This document shows positions 45,321-53,917 of a stretch of DNA of 64,000 nucleotides, in pieces. The notes under the pieces are model-generated. The model had not been told where the DNA came from. It saw only the letters and a program-made list of their open reading frames with translations, and did no database searches. Where the stretch lies: the NCBI RefSeq assembly GCF_003955715.1, contig NZ_CP034463.1, positions 7,688,001 to 7,752,000 of the forward strand, in the 5' to 3' direction. Each line of letters opens with the position of its first letter. Position 1 is the first letter of the stretch. Source of the DNA: Streptomyces aquilus. GTDB taxonomy: Bacteria > Actinomycetota > Actinomycetes > Streptomycetales > Streptomycetaceae. A program made the position numbers and the translations under genes.

Positions 45321-46544
45321 ATGGGATTCCATGTCGACTCCGAGGCCGGGCGGCTGCGCCGCGTCATCCTGCACCGGCCGGATCTCGAGCTCAAAAGGCT
45401 CACCCCCAGCAACAAGGACGCCCTCCTCTTCGACGACGTGCTCTGGGTGCGCCGGGCGCGCGCCGAGCACGACGGGTTCGCGGACGTGCTCCGCGACCGC
45501 GGGGTCACCGTCCACCTCTTCGGCGACCTGCTCACCGAGGCCCTCGCGATCCCGGCGGCCCGCACCCTCGTCCTGGACCGGGTCTTCGACGAGAAGGAGT
45601 ACGGCGTCCTCGCCACCGACCATCTGCGTGCCGCCTTCGCGACGCTGCCCGCCCCCGAGCTCGCCGAGGCGCTGGTCGGCGGCATGACCAAGCGGGAGTT
45701 CCTCGACGCGCACGAGGAGCCGGTCTCCGTCCGCTTCCATGTCATGGACCTCGACGACTTCCTCCTCGCCCCCCTGCCCAACCACCTCTTCACCCGCGAC
45801 ACCTCCGCCTGGATCTACGACGGCGTCTCCGTCAACGCCATGCGCTGGCCCGCCCGGCAGCGCGAGACGGTCCACTTCGAGGCGATCTACCGGCACCACC
45901 CCCTCTTCCGTGACGAGACGTTCCGCATCTGGAGCGAGGGCCAGGCCGACTACCCGTCCACCATCGAGGGCGGGGACGTCCTCGTCATCGGCAACGGCGC
46001 CGTCCTCATCGGCATGAGCGAGCGCACCACCCCGCAGGCCGTCGAGATGCTCGCGCACAAGCTGTTCGCGGCCGGCTCGGCGCAGACGATCGTGGCGCTC
46101 GACATGCCCAAGCGGCGCGCCTTCATGCACCTCGACACCGTGATGACGATGGTCGACGGCGATACCTTCACCCAGTACGCCGGGCTCGGCATGCTCCGCT
46201 CCTACACCATCGAACCGGGCGTCGGCGACAAGGAGTTGAAGGTCACCGACCATCCGCCGGAGCACATGCACCGCGCGATCGCCGCCGCGCTGGGACTCAG
46301 CGAGATCCGGGTGCTGACCGCCACCCAGGACGTCCACGCCGCCGAGCGCGAGCAGTGGGACGACGGCTGCAACGTCCTCGCCGTCGAGCCCGGCGTCGTC
46401 GTCGCCTACGAACGCAACGCCACCACCAACACCCACCTCCGCAAGCAGGGCATCGAGGTCATCGAGATCCCCGGCAGCGAGCTGGGGCGGGGGAGAGGGG
46501 GGCCGCGCTGTATGAGCTGTCCGGTGGAGCGGGCGCCTGTATAG
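45321..46544 (+). CDS. arcA: Arginine deiminase
   Basis: This 407-residue enzyme converts arginine to citrulline and ammonia, the first step of the ADI pathway. Catalytic residues are recognisable: the nucleophile Cys397 in CMSCPVER, the His/Asp pair in [12 protein letters not shown], Asp in FTRDTS and Glu in IEGGDVL. The ATG at 45321 is directly preceded by AGGATGGAGG. The ornithine carbamoyltransferase gene follows after 61 bp. The operon sits next to the twin palindromes, which might control it as well as the divergent SPFH gene. Confidence 0.95.
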   Translation: MGFHVDSEAGRLRRVILHRPDLELKRLTPSNKDALLFDDVLWVRRARAEHDGFADVLRDRGVTVHLFGDLLTEALAIPAARTLVLDRVFDEKEYGVLATDHLRAAFATLPAPELAEALVGGMTKREFLDAHEEPVSVRFHVMDLDDFLLAPLPNHLFTRDTSAWIYDGVSVNAMRWPARQRETVHFEAIYRHHPLFRDETFRIWSEGQADYPSTIEGGDVLVIGNGAVLIGMSERTTPQAVEMLAHKLFAAGSAQTIVALDMPKRRAFMHLDTVMTMVDGDTFTQYAGLGMLRSYTIEPGVGDKELKVTDHPPEHMHRAIAAALGLSEIRVLTATQDVHAAEREQWDDGCNVLAVEPGVVVAYERNATTNTHLRKQGIEVIEIPGSELGRGRGGPRCMSCPVERAPV

Positions 46545-46605
46545 AAATGCCGATCGTCGTATAGACTTCCAAGGTCCCTGTCCGGTATCACCTCTGGAGC
46601 GCCCC

Positions 46606-47613
46606 ATGGCGACTGTCCCCACTGCCCTCGCCGGGCGTCACTTCCTCAAGGAGCTGGACTTCACGGCGGAGGAATTCCTCGGTCTCGTCACGCTGGCCGC
46701 CGAGCTGAAGGCCGCCAAGAAGTCCGGGACCGAGACGCGCCACCTCCAGGGCAGGAACATCGCGCTGATCTTCGAGAAGACCTCGACGCGCACCCGCTGC
46801 GCGTTCGAGGTCGCCGCCGCCGACCAGGGCGCCTCGACGACGTACCTCGACCCGTCGGGCTCGCAGATCGGTCACAAGGAGTCCGTACGGGACACCGCGC
46901 GCGTGCTGGGCCGGATGTACGACGGCATCGAGTACCGCGGGGACAGCCAGCAGAAGGTCGAGGAGCTCGCCGCGTACGCCGGCGTCCCCGTCTACAACGG
47001 CCTCACCGACGACTGGCACCCCACCCAGATGCTCGCCGACGTGCTCACGATGACCGAGCACAGCCTCAAGCCGGTCAAGGAGATCGCCTTCGCCTACCTC
47101 GGCGACGCCCGCTTCAACATGGGCAACTCCTACCTGATCACCGGCGCCCTGCTCGGCATGGACATCCGGATCGTCGCCCCGAAGTCCTACTGGCCCGCCC
47201 AGGACGTCGTGGAACGCGCCCGCCAGCTCGCCGTGGACAGCGGGGCCCGCATCACCCTCACCGAGTCCCTGGACGACGGTGTCCTCGGCGCCGACTTCGT
47301 CGTCACGGACGTCTGGGTGTCCATGGGCGAGCCCAAGTCGGTCTGGGACGAGCGGATCGCCGCGCTGAAGCCGTACGCCGTGACGATGGACGTGCTGCGC
47401 GCCACCGGCAACCCGGACGTGAAGTTCATGCACTGCCTGCCGGCCTTCCACGACCTGGGCACGAAGGTGGGCCAGGAGATCTACGACGCGCACGGCCTGG
47501 ACTCCCTGGAAGTGACCGACGAGGTCTTCGAGTCCGCCCACTCGGTCGTCTTCGACGAGGCGGAGAACCGGCTGCACACGATCAAGGCGGTCCTGGTGGC
47601 GACGCTGGCCTGA
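46606..47613 (+). CDS. arcB: Ornithine carbamoyltransferase, catabolic position
   Basis: This 335-residue transferase has the carbamoyl-phosphate site STRTRCAFE at residues 60-68, HPTQMLAD near 140 and the ornithine-site motif MHCLPAFHD near 273-281. Placed behind arginine deiminase it should run in the catabolic direction, splitting citrulline to ornithine and carbamoyl phosphate, although the same enzyme could serve arginine synthesis. A CTCTGGAG site precedes the ATG. No carbamate kinase gene (arcC) follows, so the ATP-yielding last step is missing here. Confidence 0.93.
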   Translation: MATVPTALAGRHFLKELDFTAEEFLGLVTLAAELKAAKKSGTETRHLQGRNIALIFEKTSTRTRCAFEVAAADQGASTTYLDPSGSQIGHKESVRDTARVLGRMYDGIEYRGDSQQKVEELAAYAGVPVYNGLTDDWHPTQMLADVLTMTEHSLKPVKEIAFAYLGDARFNMGNSYLITGALLGMDIRIVAPKSYWPAQDVVERARQLAVDSGARITLTESLDDGVLGADFVVTDVWVSMGEPKSVWDERIAALKPYAVTMDVLRATGNPDVKFMHCLPAFHDLGTKVGQEIYDAHGLDSLEVTDEVFESAHSVVFDEAENRLHTIKAVLVATLA

Positions 47614-47741
47614 ACAGGCTGGAAAAGAGGGCCTTACGCAGGCCTTATGCTGTCCGGCGGCCCGGAGCCACCCCTTCCGAGGCCGCCGTCCGCGACACCA
47701 CCCCGTCGCACCCCGCACCACCAGAAACGAGCACCACCCGC

Positions 47742-49178
47742 ATGCCCCGCAGAAAGTCCCCCGCCCTGCTGCTCGCCGAATCAGGCACCGACCGCGAGGG
47801 CCACGGCCTCCGTCGCACGATGGGCCTGTTCCAGCTGATCTGCTTCGGTCTCGGCGCGATCGTCGGTACCGGCATCTTCGTCGGACTGTCCGACTCGGTG
47901 GCCCAGGCGGGCCCGGCCGTCGTCGTCTCCTTCGTCCTCGCCGCGATCACCTGCGTCTTCACCGCGTTCGCCTTCGCCGAGCTGGGCGGCGCGATCCCGG
48001 TCTCGGGATCGTCGTACTCCTTCGCCTACGCCGGTCTCGGCGAGCGCACCGCCTTCCTGGTCGGCTGGTGTCTGCTCCTGGAGTACGGCGTCTCCGTGTC
48101 GGCCGTGGCGGTCGGCTGGAGCCAGTACGTCAACGAGCTCCTCGACAGCCTCCTCGGACGGCAGCTCCCGGCCGACCTGTCCGCCGGCCCCGGCGACGGC
48201 GGCGTGATCAATCTGCCCGCCGTGATCGTGATCGCGCTCGCCTCGGTGCTGCTCGTGCGCGGCGTCCGCGAGAGCGCCCGCGCGACCGCCGCGATGGCGG
48301 TGCTGAAGCTCGCGATCCTCGTCGCCTTCTGCGCCATCGGGTTCACCGCCTTCAAGGACGGCAACCTCACGCCCTTCTCCCCGGCCGGCCTCGGCGGCAT
48401 CGGCGCGGGCACCACGGCCGCGTTCTTCTCGTACATCGGCTTCGACGCGATCACCACGGCCGGCGAGGAGGCGAAGAACCCCCGCCGGGACATCCCGGTC
48501 GCGATCCTCGTCTGCATCGGCCTGGTCACCCTGCTGTACTGCGCGGTCGCCCTCGCCGCGATCGGTGCCATCGGCGGCGACGAGGTCGGCGGCCGCCCGG
48601 CCGCCCTGTCGTACGTCGTCAACGAGGTCACGGGCTCGTCGGTCGGCGGCGGGGTCATCGCCTTCGGCGCGGTCGTCGCCATCGCCTCGGTCGTCCTGGC
48701 CGTGATGTACGGCCAGACCCGCATCCTGATGTCCATGTCCCGCGACGGGCTGATCCCGCGCGTCTTCGAGAAGGTCTCCCCGAAGACCGCCACACCCGTC
48801 GCCGGCACCCTGATCGTCGCGGCCGTCTTCGCCGTCCCGGCGGCCTTCGCGTCCCTCGACGCGGTGGTCAACCTGTGCACCATCGGCACGCTCGCCGTCA
48901 TGGCGGTCGTCAACATCGCGGTCATCGCCCTGCGCCGCACGGAACCGGCCCTCGCCCGCACCTTCCGGGTGCCGCTCTACCCCTTCGTCCCGCTGCTGGG
49001 CATCGGCTTCTGCCTGTACCTGATGTACGAGACCGGCTGGACGACCTGGATCCAGTTCGCGGTGTTCCTGGCGGTCGGATTCCTGCTCTACGTCGGTTAC
49101 GGCCGCCGGAACTCGAGGCTCGGCGGGCAGGCCGCACTCACGCCGGACGCCACTGCGGCGGAACCACTGGCAGTCTGA
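47742..49178 (+). CDS. APC-family amino-acid permease (CAT type)
   Basis: This 478-residue protein has 12 predicted transmembrane helices. It has the family motif GLGAIVGTGIFVGL in helix 1 (residues about 36-49), GSSYSFAYAGLGER after helix 2 and EEAKNPRRDIP near 246. It belongs to the cationic amino acid transporter branch. Following arcA-arcB, it may import arginine or exchange it for ornithine. The spacer in front contains two GGCCTTA(C/T)GC repeats and probably its own promoter. Its last 41 bp overlap the convergent HATPase gene. Confidence 0.9.
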   Translation: MPRRKSPALLLAESGTDREGHGLRRTMGLFQLICFGLGAIVGTGIFVGLSDSVAQAGPAVVVSFVLAAITCVFTAFAFAELGGAIPVSGSSYSFAYAGLGERTAFLVGWCLLLEYGVSVSAVAVGWSQYVNELLDSLLGRQLPADLSAGPGDGGVINLPAVIVIALASVLLVRGVRESARATAAMAVLKLAILVAFCAIGFTAFKDGNLTPFSPAGLGGIGAGTTAAFFSYIGFDAITTAGEEAKNPRRDIPVAILVCIGLVTLLYCAVALAAIGAIGGDEVGGRPAALSYVVNEVTGSSVGGGVIAFGAVVAIASVVLAVMYGQTRILMSMSRDGLIPRVFEKVSPKTATPVAGTLIVAAVFAVPAAFASLDAVVNLCTIGTLAVMAVVNIAVIALRRTEPALARTFRVPLYPFVPLLGIGFCLYLMYETGWTTWIQFAVFLAVGFLLYVGYGRRNSRLGGQAALTPDATAAEPLAV

Positions 49179-49590
49179 ACCACACCGCCTTGCCGGACTC
49201 GGTGGGGCGGTGCCCGCAGGACGAGCTGAGGGCGCGGATCAGCAGCAGCCCGCGTCCGTGCTCCTGCCAGGGGTCGGGTTCCCCGCCGTGCGGACGGGTC
49301 AGATCGCCGGGCGGCGCCGGGTCCGGGTCATGGACCTCGACCTGGCAGCCATGGGGCAGCAGCTCCACGACCAGCTCTATCGGGGAGTCCCCGGCGGTGT
49401 GCTCGACGGCGTTCGCGACCAGCTCGGCCGTCAGCAGCTCAGCGGTGTCACAGTCGGCCCCGTGCTCCAGATCGGCGAGCGCCGTCCGCACCAGCGCACG
49501 CGCCACGGGCACCGCCGCGGCGGAGTGCGGCAGCGCGATACGCCAGGAGGCGGAGGCTGAGGGGCGTTCTTGCAAGGCGGTTCCGTTCAT
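49138..49590 (-). CDS. HATPase-domain anti-sigma/serine kinase-like protein
   Basis: This 150-residue single-domain GHKL ATPase resembles RsbW/SpoIIAB. It has the N-box ELVANAVEHT near residues 57-66, DPDPAPP (G1) near 92 and HGRGLLLIRALSS (G2) near 111-123. Streptomyces has dozens of such proteins; no anti-anti-sigma or sigma gene lies beside it, so the partner is unknown. Start ATG at 49590. The 3' end lies inside the permease gene on the other strand. Confidence 0.88.
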   Translation of the reverse strand: MNGTALQERPSASASWRIALPHSAAAVPVARALVRTALADLEHGADCDTAELLTAELVANAVEHTAGDSPIELVVELLPHGCQVEVHDPDPAPPGDLTRPHGGEPDPWQEHGRGLLLIRALSSSCGHRPTESGKAVWFRLPVVPPQWRPA

Positions 49591-49896
49591 GAGCAGGCAG
49601 TCCTGCTTTCAACCTTATGAATGGTACGGCGCCGACCGGCAGAGGCGTCCGACGGGCACCGCGCGGGACCTTCGGCCCCGCTACCGGGCGGCTTACCCCT
49701 GACAACGCCCCGCCTCGCACGGCTGCTCCCGTCGTTGCCGCCCTGTCGACGAGCCGTGACGGATGTGACGGGGCCGGGTCACATCTGGACAGCCTTATCG
49801 CGGGCTCGTGACGACAGTCAAAGATGAGTGATAACTTCGAAGGGCAGAGCGCGTAGAGCGCGGGTAGAGCGCACCTCACCTGGAGAGGCCGCACGC
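49591..49896. other. Divergent spacer of 306 bp
   Basis: No gene is seen here. The left part should hold the HATPase promoter (minus strand). The right part holds the shared aryl-CoA promoter at 49808-49835 followed by three short GTAGAGCGCG-like repeats (49845-49873) in the leader of the enoyl-CoA hydratase mRNA. The short ORFs in this region have no plausible start signals. Confidence 0.6.
49808..49835 (+). promoter_or_regulatory. Aryl-CoA promoter 1 with TGAC-N4-GTCA operator
   Basis: GTGACG (49808-49813) and GATAAC (49830-49835) are 16 bp apart. The palindrome TGACGACAGTCA (49809-49820) covers the -35 box. The same 14-bp block GTGACGACAGTCAA and the same 16-bp spacing recur at 55587. Confidence 0.7.
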
Positions 49897-50724
49897 ATGA
49901 GTCCCTTCACCGGCTCCGCCGCCCGAACCGCCCGCTGGGAGCATCTGCGGGTCGACCTGACCGCGGGCGTCGCCACCGTCACCCTCGCCCGTCCCGACAA
50001 ACTCAACGCGCTCACCTTCGGCGCCTACGCCGACCTGCGCGACCTCCTCGCCGAGCTGTCCCGGGAGCGCTCGGTGCGGGCCCTCGTCCTGGCCGGTGAG
50101 GGACGGGGCTTCTGCTCCGGCGGCGACGTCGACGAGATCATCGGCGCGACCCTGTCGATGGACACGGCCCAGCTCCTCGACTTCAACCGGATGACGGGGC
50201 AGGTCGTGCGGGCCGTACGGGAGTGTCCGTTCCCGGTGATCGCGGCGCTGCACGGGGTCGCGGCCGGCGCGGGGGCGGTCCTCGCCCTTGCCGCGGACTT
50301 CCGGGTGGCCGACCCGACCGCCCGGTTCGCCTTCCTGTTCACGCGGGTGGGTCTGTCCGGCGGCGACATGGGCGCGGCCTACCTGCTGCCCCGGGTGGTC
50401 GGCCTCGGCCACGCGACGCGGCTGCTGATGCTGGGCGAACCGGTCCGCGCACCGGAGGCGGAACGCATCGGCCTGATCAGCGAGCTGACGGACGAGGGCA
50501 GGGCGGACGAGGCCGCGGGCGCCCTGGCCCGCCGCCTGGCCGACGGCCCGGCGTTGGCGTACGCCCAGACGAAGGCGCTACTGACGGCAGAACTGGACAT
50601 GCCGCTGGCGGCGGCGGTGGAACTGGACGCGTCGACACAGGCACTGCTGATGAACGGGGAGGACTACGCGGAGTTCCACAAGGCGTTCAAGGAAAAGCGA
50701 GCTCCCCAATGGAGCGGACGGTGA
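49897..50724 (+). CDS. Enoyl-CoA hydratase/isomerase-family protein
   Basis: This 275-residue crotonase-fold protein is the first gene of the aryl-CoA cluster. The oxyanion-hole regions GRGFCSGGDVDEI near residues 68-80 and HGVAAGAGAVLALAADFR near 117-134 are present. The two Glu residues used by true hydratases are not in their usual places (Val in the first, Gly-Gly-Asp in the second), so the reaction may be isomerisation, hydrolysis or another crotonase chemistry. The ATG at 49897 has GGAGAGG upstream. Its stop overlaps the GTG of the following monooxygenase gene. Confidence 0.87.
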   Translation: MSPFTGSAARTARWEHLRVDLTAGVATVTLARPDKLNALTFGAYADLRDLLAELSRERSVRALVLAGEGRGFCSGGDVDEIIGATLSMDTAQLLDFNRMTGQVVRAVRECPFPVIAALHGVAAGAGAVLALAADFRVADPTARFAFLFTRVGLSGGDMGAAYLLPRVVGLGHATRLLMLGEPVRAPEAERIGLISELTDEGRADEAAGALARRLADGPALAYAQTKALLTAELDMPLAAAVELDASTQALLMNGEDYAEFHKAFKEKRAPQWSGR

Positions 50725-53066
50725 CCGCGCCGACCCCAGGGGCGCGGGGAACTGCGCGACCGGCCACAGACGACCGTCAGCCGCCGTCCACGCTCAGCCA
50801 CCCCCTGCGCGTCGCGATCATCGGCGGCGGCCCCGGCGGCCTCTACGCGGCGGCGTTGCTGAAACGCCTGGACCCCGCCCGCGAAGTCACCGTCTGGGAA
50901 CGCAACGCCCCCGACGACACCTTCGGCTTCGGCGTCGTCCTCTCCGACGAGACACTCGGCGGCATAGAACACGCCGACCCACAGGTCTACGAGGCCCTCC
51001 AACAGGACTTCATCCGCTGGGACGACATCGACATCGTCCGCCGAGGAGTACGGCACACATCCGGCGGCCACGGTTTTGCCGCCCTGGGTCGCAAACGACT
51101 GCTGGAAATCCTCCACTCCAGGTGCCGAGACCTCGGCGTAGATCTCCGCTTCCGCACCGAGGCCCCGCCCGGCCTCGCCGAGACGCACGACCTCGTCATC
51201 GCCGCCGACGGCATCAACAGCACGACCCGCGAGGCACACCGGCAGGTGTTCCGCCCCCAGGTGACCACCCACCGCTGCCGCTACATCTGGCTCGCCGCCG
51301 ACTTCGCCTTCGAGGCCTTCCGCTTCGAGATCGCCGAGACCGAACACGGCGTGATGCAGCTGCACGGCTACCCGTACGCGCCCGACGCCTCCACCGTGAT
51401 CGTCGAGATGCGCGAAGAGGTCTGGCAGGCGGCCGGTTTCGCGGAACTCGACATCCAGGGGTCCCTCGACCGCTGCGCCAAGATCTTCACGGACGCCCTG
51501 GGCGGCAGGCCGCTGCGCTCCAACAACTCGGCCTGGACCACCTTCCGCACGGTCGTCAACGCGCACTGGTCCCACGGCAACACCGTGCTGCTCGGCGACG
51601 CCGCCCACACCGCGCACTTCTCCATCGGCTCCGGCACCAAACTCGCCGTCGAGGACGCCCTCGCCCTCGCCGCCTGTCTGGAGGAGCAGCCGGACCTGCC
51701 CACGGCACTCCAGGCCTACGAGGACGAACGCAAACCCGTCGTGGCCTCCACGCAGCGTGCCGCCCGCGCCAGCCTGGAGTGGTTCGAGGACCTGGCCCGC
51801 TATCTCGACCAGCCGCCACGCCAGTTCGCGTTCAACCTCCTCACCCGCAGCCGCCGCGTCACCCATGACAACCTGCGCCTGCGCGACGCCCGCTTCACGA
51901 GCGCGGTGGAGCGCGAGTTCGGCTGCCCGCCCGGTACGCCCCCGATGTTCACGCCGTTCCGGCTGCGCGGACTGACCTTGCGCAACCGGGTCGTGGTCTC
52001 ACCCATGGACATGTACTCCGCCACCGACGGCCTCCCCGGCGACTTCCACCTCGTCCACCTCGGAGCGCGGGCCCTCGGCGGCGCGGGCCTGGTCATGACC
52101 GAGATGGTGTGCGTGAGCGAGGAGGGGCGCATCACCCCCGGCTGCACCGGCCTCTACAACGGCAAGCAGGCCGAGGGGTGGCGGCGGATCACCGACTTCG
52201 TGCACACCCAGGCGCCGGGCACCGCGATCGGCGTGCAGCTCGGCCACTCCGGCCGCAAGGGCTCGACCCGGCTGATGTGGGAGGGCATGGACGAGCCGCT
52301 GCCCGACGGCAACTGGCCCCTCGTGGCCGCGTCCGCGCTGCCGTACAAGCCCGTCAACCAGATCCCGCGCGAACTCACCCGTGCCCAACTCACCGATCTC
52401 CGTGAGCAGTTCACGGCAGCCGCCTGGCGGGCCGCCCGCGCGGGCTTCGACCTCCTCGAACTCCACTGCGCCCACGGCTACCTGCTCTCCGGCTTCCTCT
52501 CCCCGCTCACCAACCACCGCACCGACGCCTACGGCGGCACGCTCGCCAAGCGCCTGCGCTTCCCCCTCGAAGTCTTCGACGCCATCAGGGGCGTATGGCC
52601 GGACGAACGGCCCATGACCGTCCGCATCTCGGCCACCGACTGGGCCGAGGGCGGCACCACGGGCGAGGACGCCGTCGAGATCGCCCGTGCCTTCGCCGCG
52701 CACGGCGCCGACGCGATCGACGTGTCGACCGGGCAGGTCGTGGCCGAGGAGCAGCCGGAGTTCGGGCGGTCGTACCAGACCCCCTTCGCCGACCGTATCC
52801 GCCACGAGACCGGCATCCCGGTGATCGCGGTTGGCGCGATCTCCTCCTGGGACGACGTCAACTCCCTGATCCTGGCCGGGCGCACGGACCTGTGCGCCCT
52901 CGCCCGTCCCCACCTCTACGACCCGCACTGGACCCTGCACGCCGCCGCCGAGCAGGGCTACGGCGGACCCGGCGTCGTCTGGCCGGCCCCGTACCGGGCG
53001 GGCAGCCGCCGCCCGCAGACCGGACGCACGGACGCCCCCAAGCCCCGCCTGACGCTGGGGACTTGA
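50721..53066 (+). CDS. Bifunctional FAD monooxygenase/old-yellow-enzyme: aryl-CoA hydroxylase-reductase
   Basis: This 781-residue fusion has an N-terminal class A flavin monooxygenase (GGGPGG near residues 35-40, VLLGDAAHTAHFSIGSG near 300) joined to an FMN old-yellow-enzyme TIM barrel (TPFRLRGLTLRNRVVVSPMD near 410-430, GVQLGHSGRKG, ELHCAHGYLLSGFLSP). This architecture is that of 2-aminobenzoyl-CoA monooxygenase/reductase from Azoarcus evansii, which hydroxylates and dearomatises anthraniloyl-CoA, and of salicylyl-CoA 5-hydroxylases. The GTG at 50721 (GTGA overlap, GGAG upstream) is preferred over the ATG at 50709. Neighbour genes favour the anthranilate role. Confidence 0.88.
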   Translation: MTAPTPGARGTARPATDDRQPPSTLSHPLRVAIIGGGPGGLYAAALLKRLDPAREVTVWERNAPDDTFGFGVVLSDETLGGIEHADPQVYEALQQDFIRWDDIDIVRRGVRHTSGGHGFAALGRKRLLEILHSRCRDLGVDLRFRTEAPPGLAETHDLVIAADGINSTTREAHRQVFRPQVTTHRCRYIWLAADFAFEAFRFEIAETEHGVMQLHGYPYAPDASTVIVEMREEVWQAAGFAELDIQGSLDRCAKIFTDALGGRPLRSNNSAWTTFRTVVNAHWSHGNTVLLGDAAHTAHFSIGSGTKLAVEDALALAACLEEQPDLPTALQAYEDERKPVVASTQRAARASLEWFEDLARYLDQPPRQFAFNLLTRSRRVTHDNLRLRDARFTSAVEREFGCPPGTPPMFTPFRLRGLTLRNRVVVSPMDMYSATDGLPGDFHLVHLGARALGGAGLVMTEMVCVSEEGRITPGCTGLYNGKQAEGWRRITDFVHTQAPGTAIGVQLGHSGRKGSTRLMWEGMDEPLPDGNWPLVAASALPYKPVNQIPRELTRAQLTDLREQFTAAAWRAARAGFDLLELHCAHGYLLSGFLSPLTNHRTDAYGGTLAKRLRFPLEVFDAIRGVWPDERPMTVRISATDWAEGGTTGEDAVEIARAFAAHGADAIDVSTGQVVAEEQPEFGRSYQTPFADRIRHETGIPVIAVGAISSWDDVNSLILAGRTDLCALARPHLYDPHWTLHAAAEQGYGGPGVVWPAPYRAGSRRPQTGRTDAPKPRLTLGT

Positions 53067-53089
53067 GTCACCTGGCGGCGGGCATGGGA

Positions 53090-53902
53090 TCACACGCCGA
53101 CGAAAGCGGCCCCCGCCTCCCGCAGTCGCGCGTGCAGCCCCCGGAACACCGCCGCCGAGCGGCTGCCCGGCCAGTCCTCGGGGAGCAGCCGGGCGGGCAG
53201 GCCGGGGTCGATGTAGGGGAGGTGGCGCCAGGAGTCCAGGGCGAGGAGGTAGTCGCGGTAGGCCTCCTCGGGCGGGGTGTCCTCGCGGCCCTCCCAGGTG
53301 TGCAGCACGCGCGCGTGCCGGTCGAGGAAGGCGTCGTGCTCCTTGGCGATCGCCGCCAGGTCCCACCAGCGGGCGACCGCGTCGGCGGTGGCGGCGAAGC
53401 CGAGGTGCTCGCCGCGGAAGAAGTCGACGTACGGGTCGAGGCGCAGCCGCTCCAGGGTGTGCCGGGCCTCCTCGTACAGCCGCGCGGGCGCGAGCCACAC
53501 ACCCGGCGCCGCCGTCCCGAAGCCGAGGCCGGCCAGCCGGGAGCGCAGCACGTGCCGCTTCTGCCGCTCCGACTCCGGGACGGAGAACACCGCGAGGACC
53601 CAGCCCTCGTCCTCGGGCGGCGCGACGGCGTAGATCCGGCGGTCGCCGTCCTCCAGCAACTGGCGGGCGTCAGGGGAGAGTTCGTATCCGGCCGCACCCT
53701 GTGCGGTGCGCGAGGGTACGAGCAGTCCGCGGCGTTTGAGCCGGGACACGGAGGATCTGACGGAGGGCGCGTCCACGCCGACCGCGGCCAGCAGCCGGAT
53801 CAGCTCGGCGACCGGTACCGGGCCGGGCACGAAGCGGCCGTAGGCGCCGTAGAGCGTGACGATGAGAGACCGTGGTGCATGCTGGTCGGACACGTTGATC
53901 AT
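53090..53902 (-). CDS. PaaX-family transcriptional repressor
   Basis: This 270-residue protein has an N-terminal winged helix (residues about 8-75), a PaaX central domain and a C-terminal domain with the conserved LPYIDPGLPARLLPEDWPG. PaaX in E. coli represses phenylacetate degradation and is released by phenylacetyl-CoA; family members respond to aryl-CoA thioesters. It is the second gene after the CoA ligase (15 bp gap) and is the best candidate to bind the TGAC-N4-GTCA sites at 49809 and 55588. Confidence 0.9.
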   Translation of the reverse strand: MINVSDQHAPRSLIVTLYGAYGRFVPGPVPVAELIRLLAAVGVDAPSVRSSVSRLKRRGLLVPSRTAQGAAGYELSPDARQLLEDGDRRIYAVAPPEDEGWVLAVFSVPESERQKRHVLRSRLAGLGFGTAAPGVWLAPARLYEEARHTLERLRLDPYVDFFRGEHLGFAATADAVARWWDLAAIAKEHDAFLDRHARVLHTWEGREDTPPEEAYRDYLLALDSWRHLPYIDPGLPARLLPEDWPGSRSAAVFRGLHARLREAGAAFVGV

Positions 53903-53917
53903 CTTAGGTCGTCGGCA

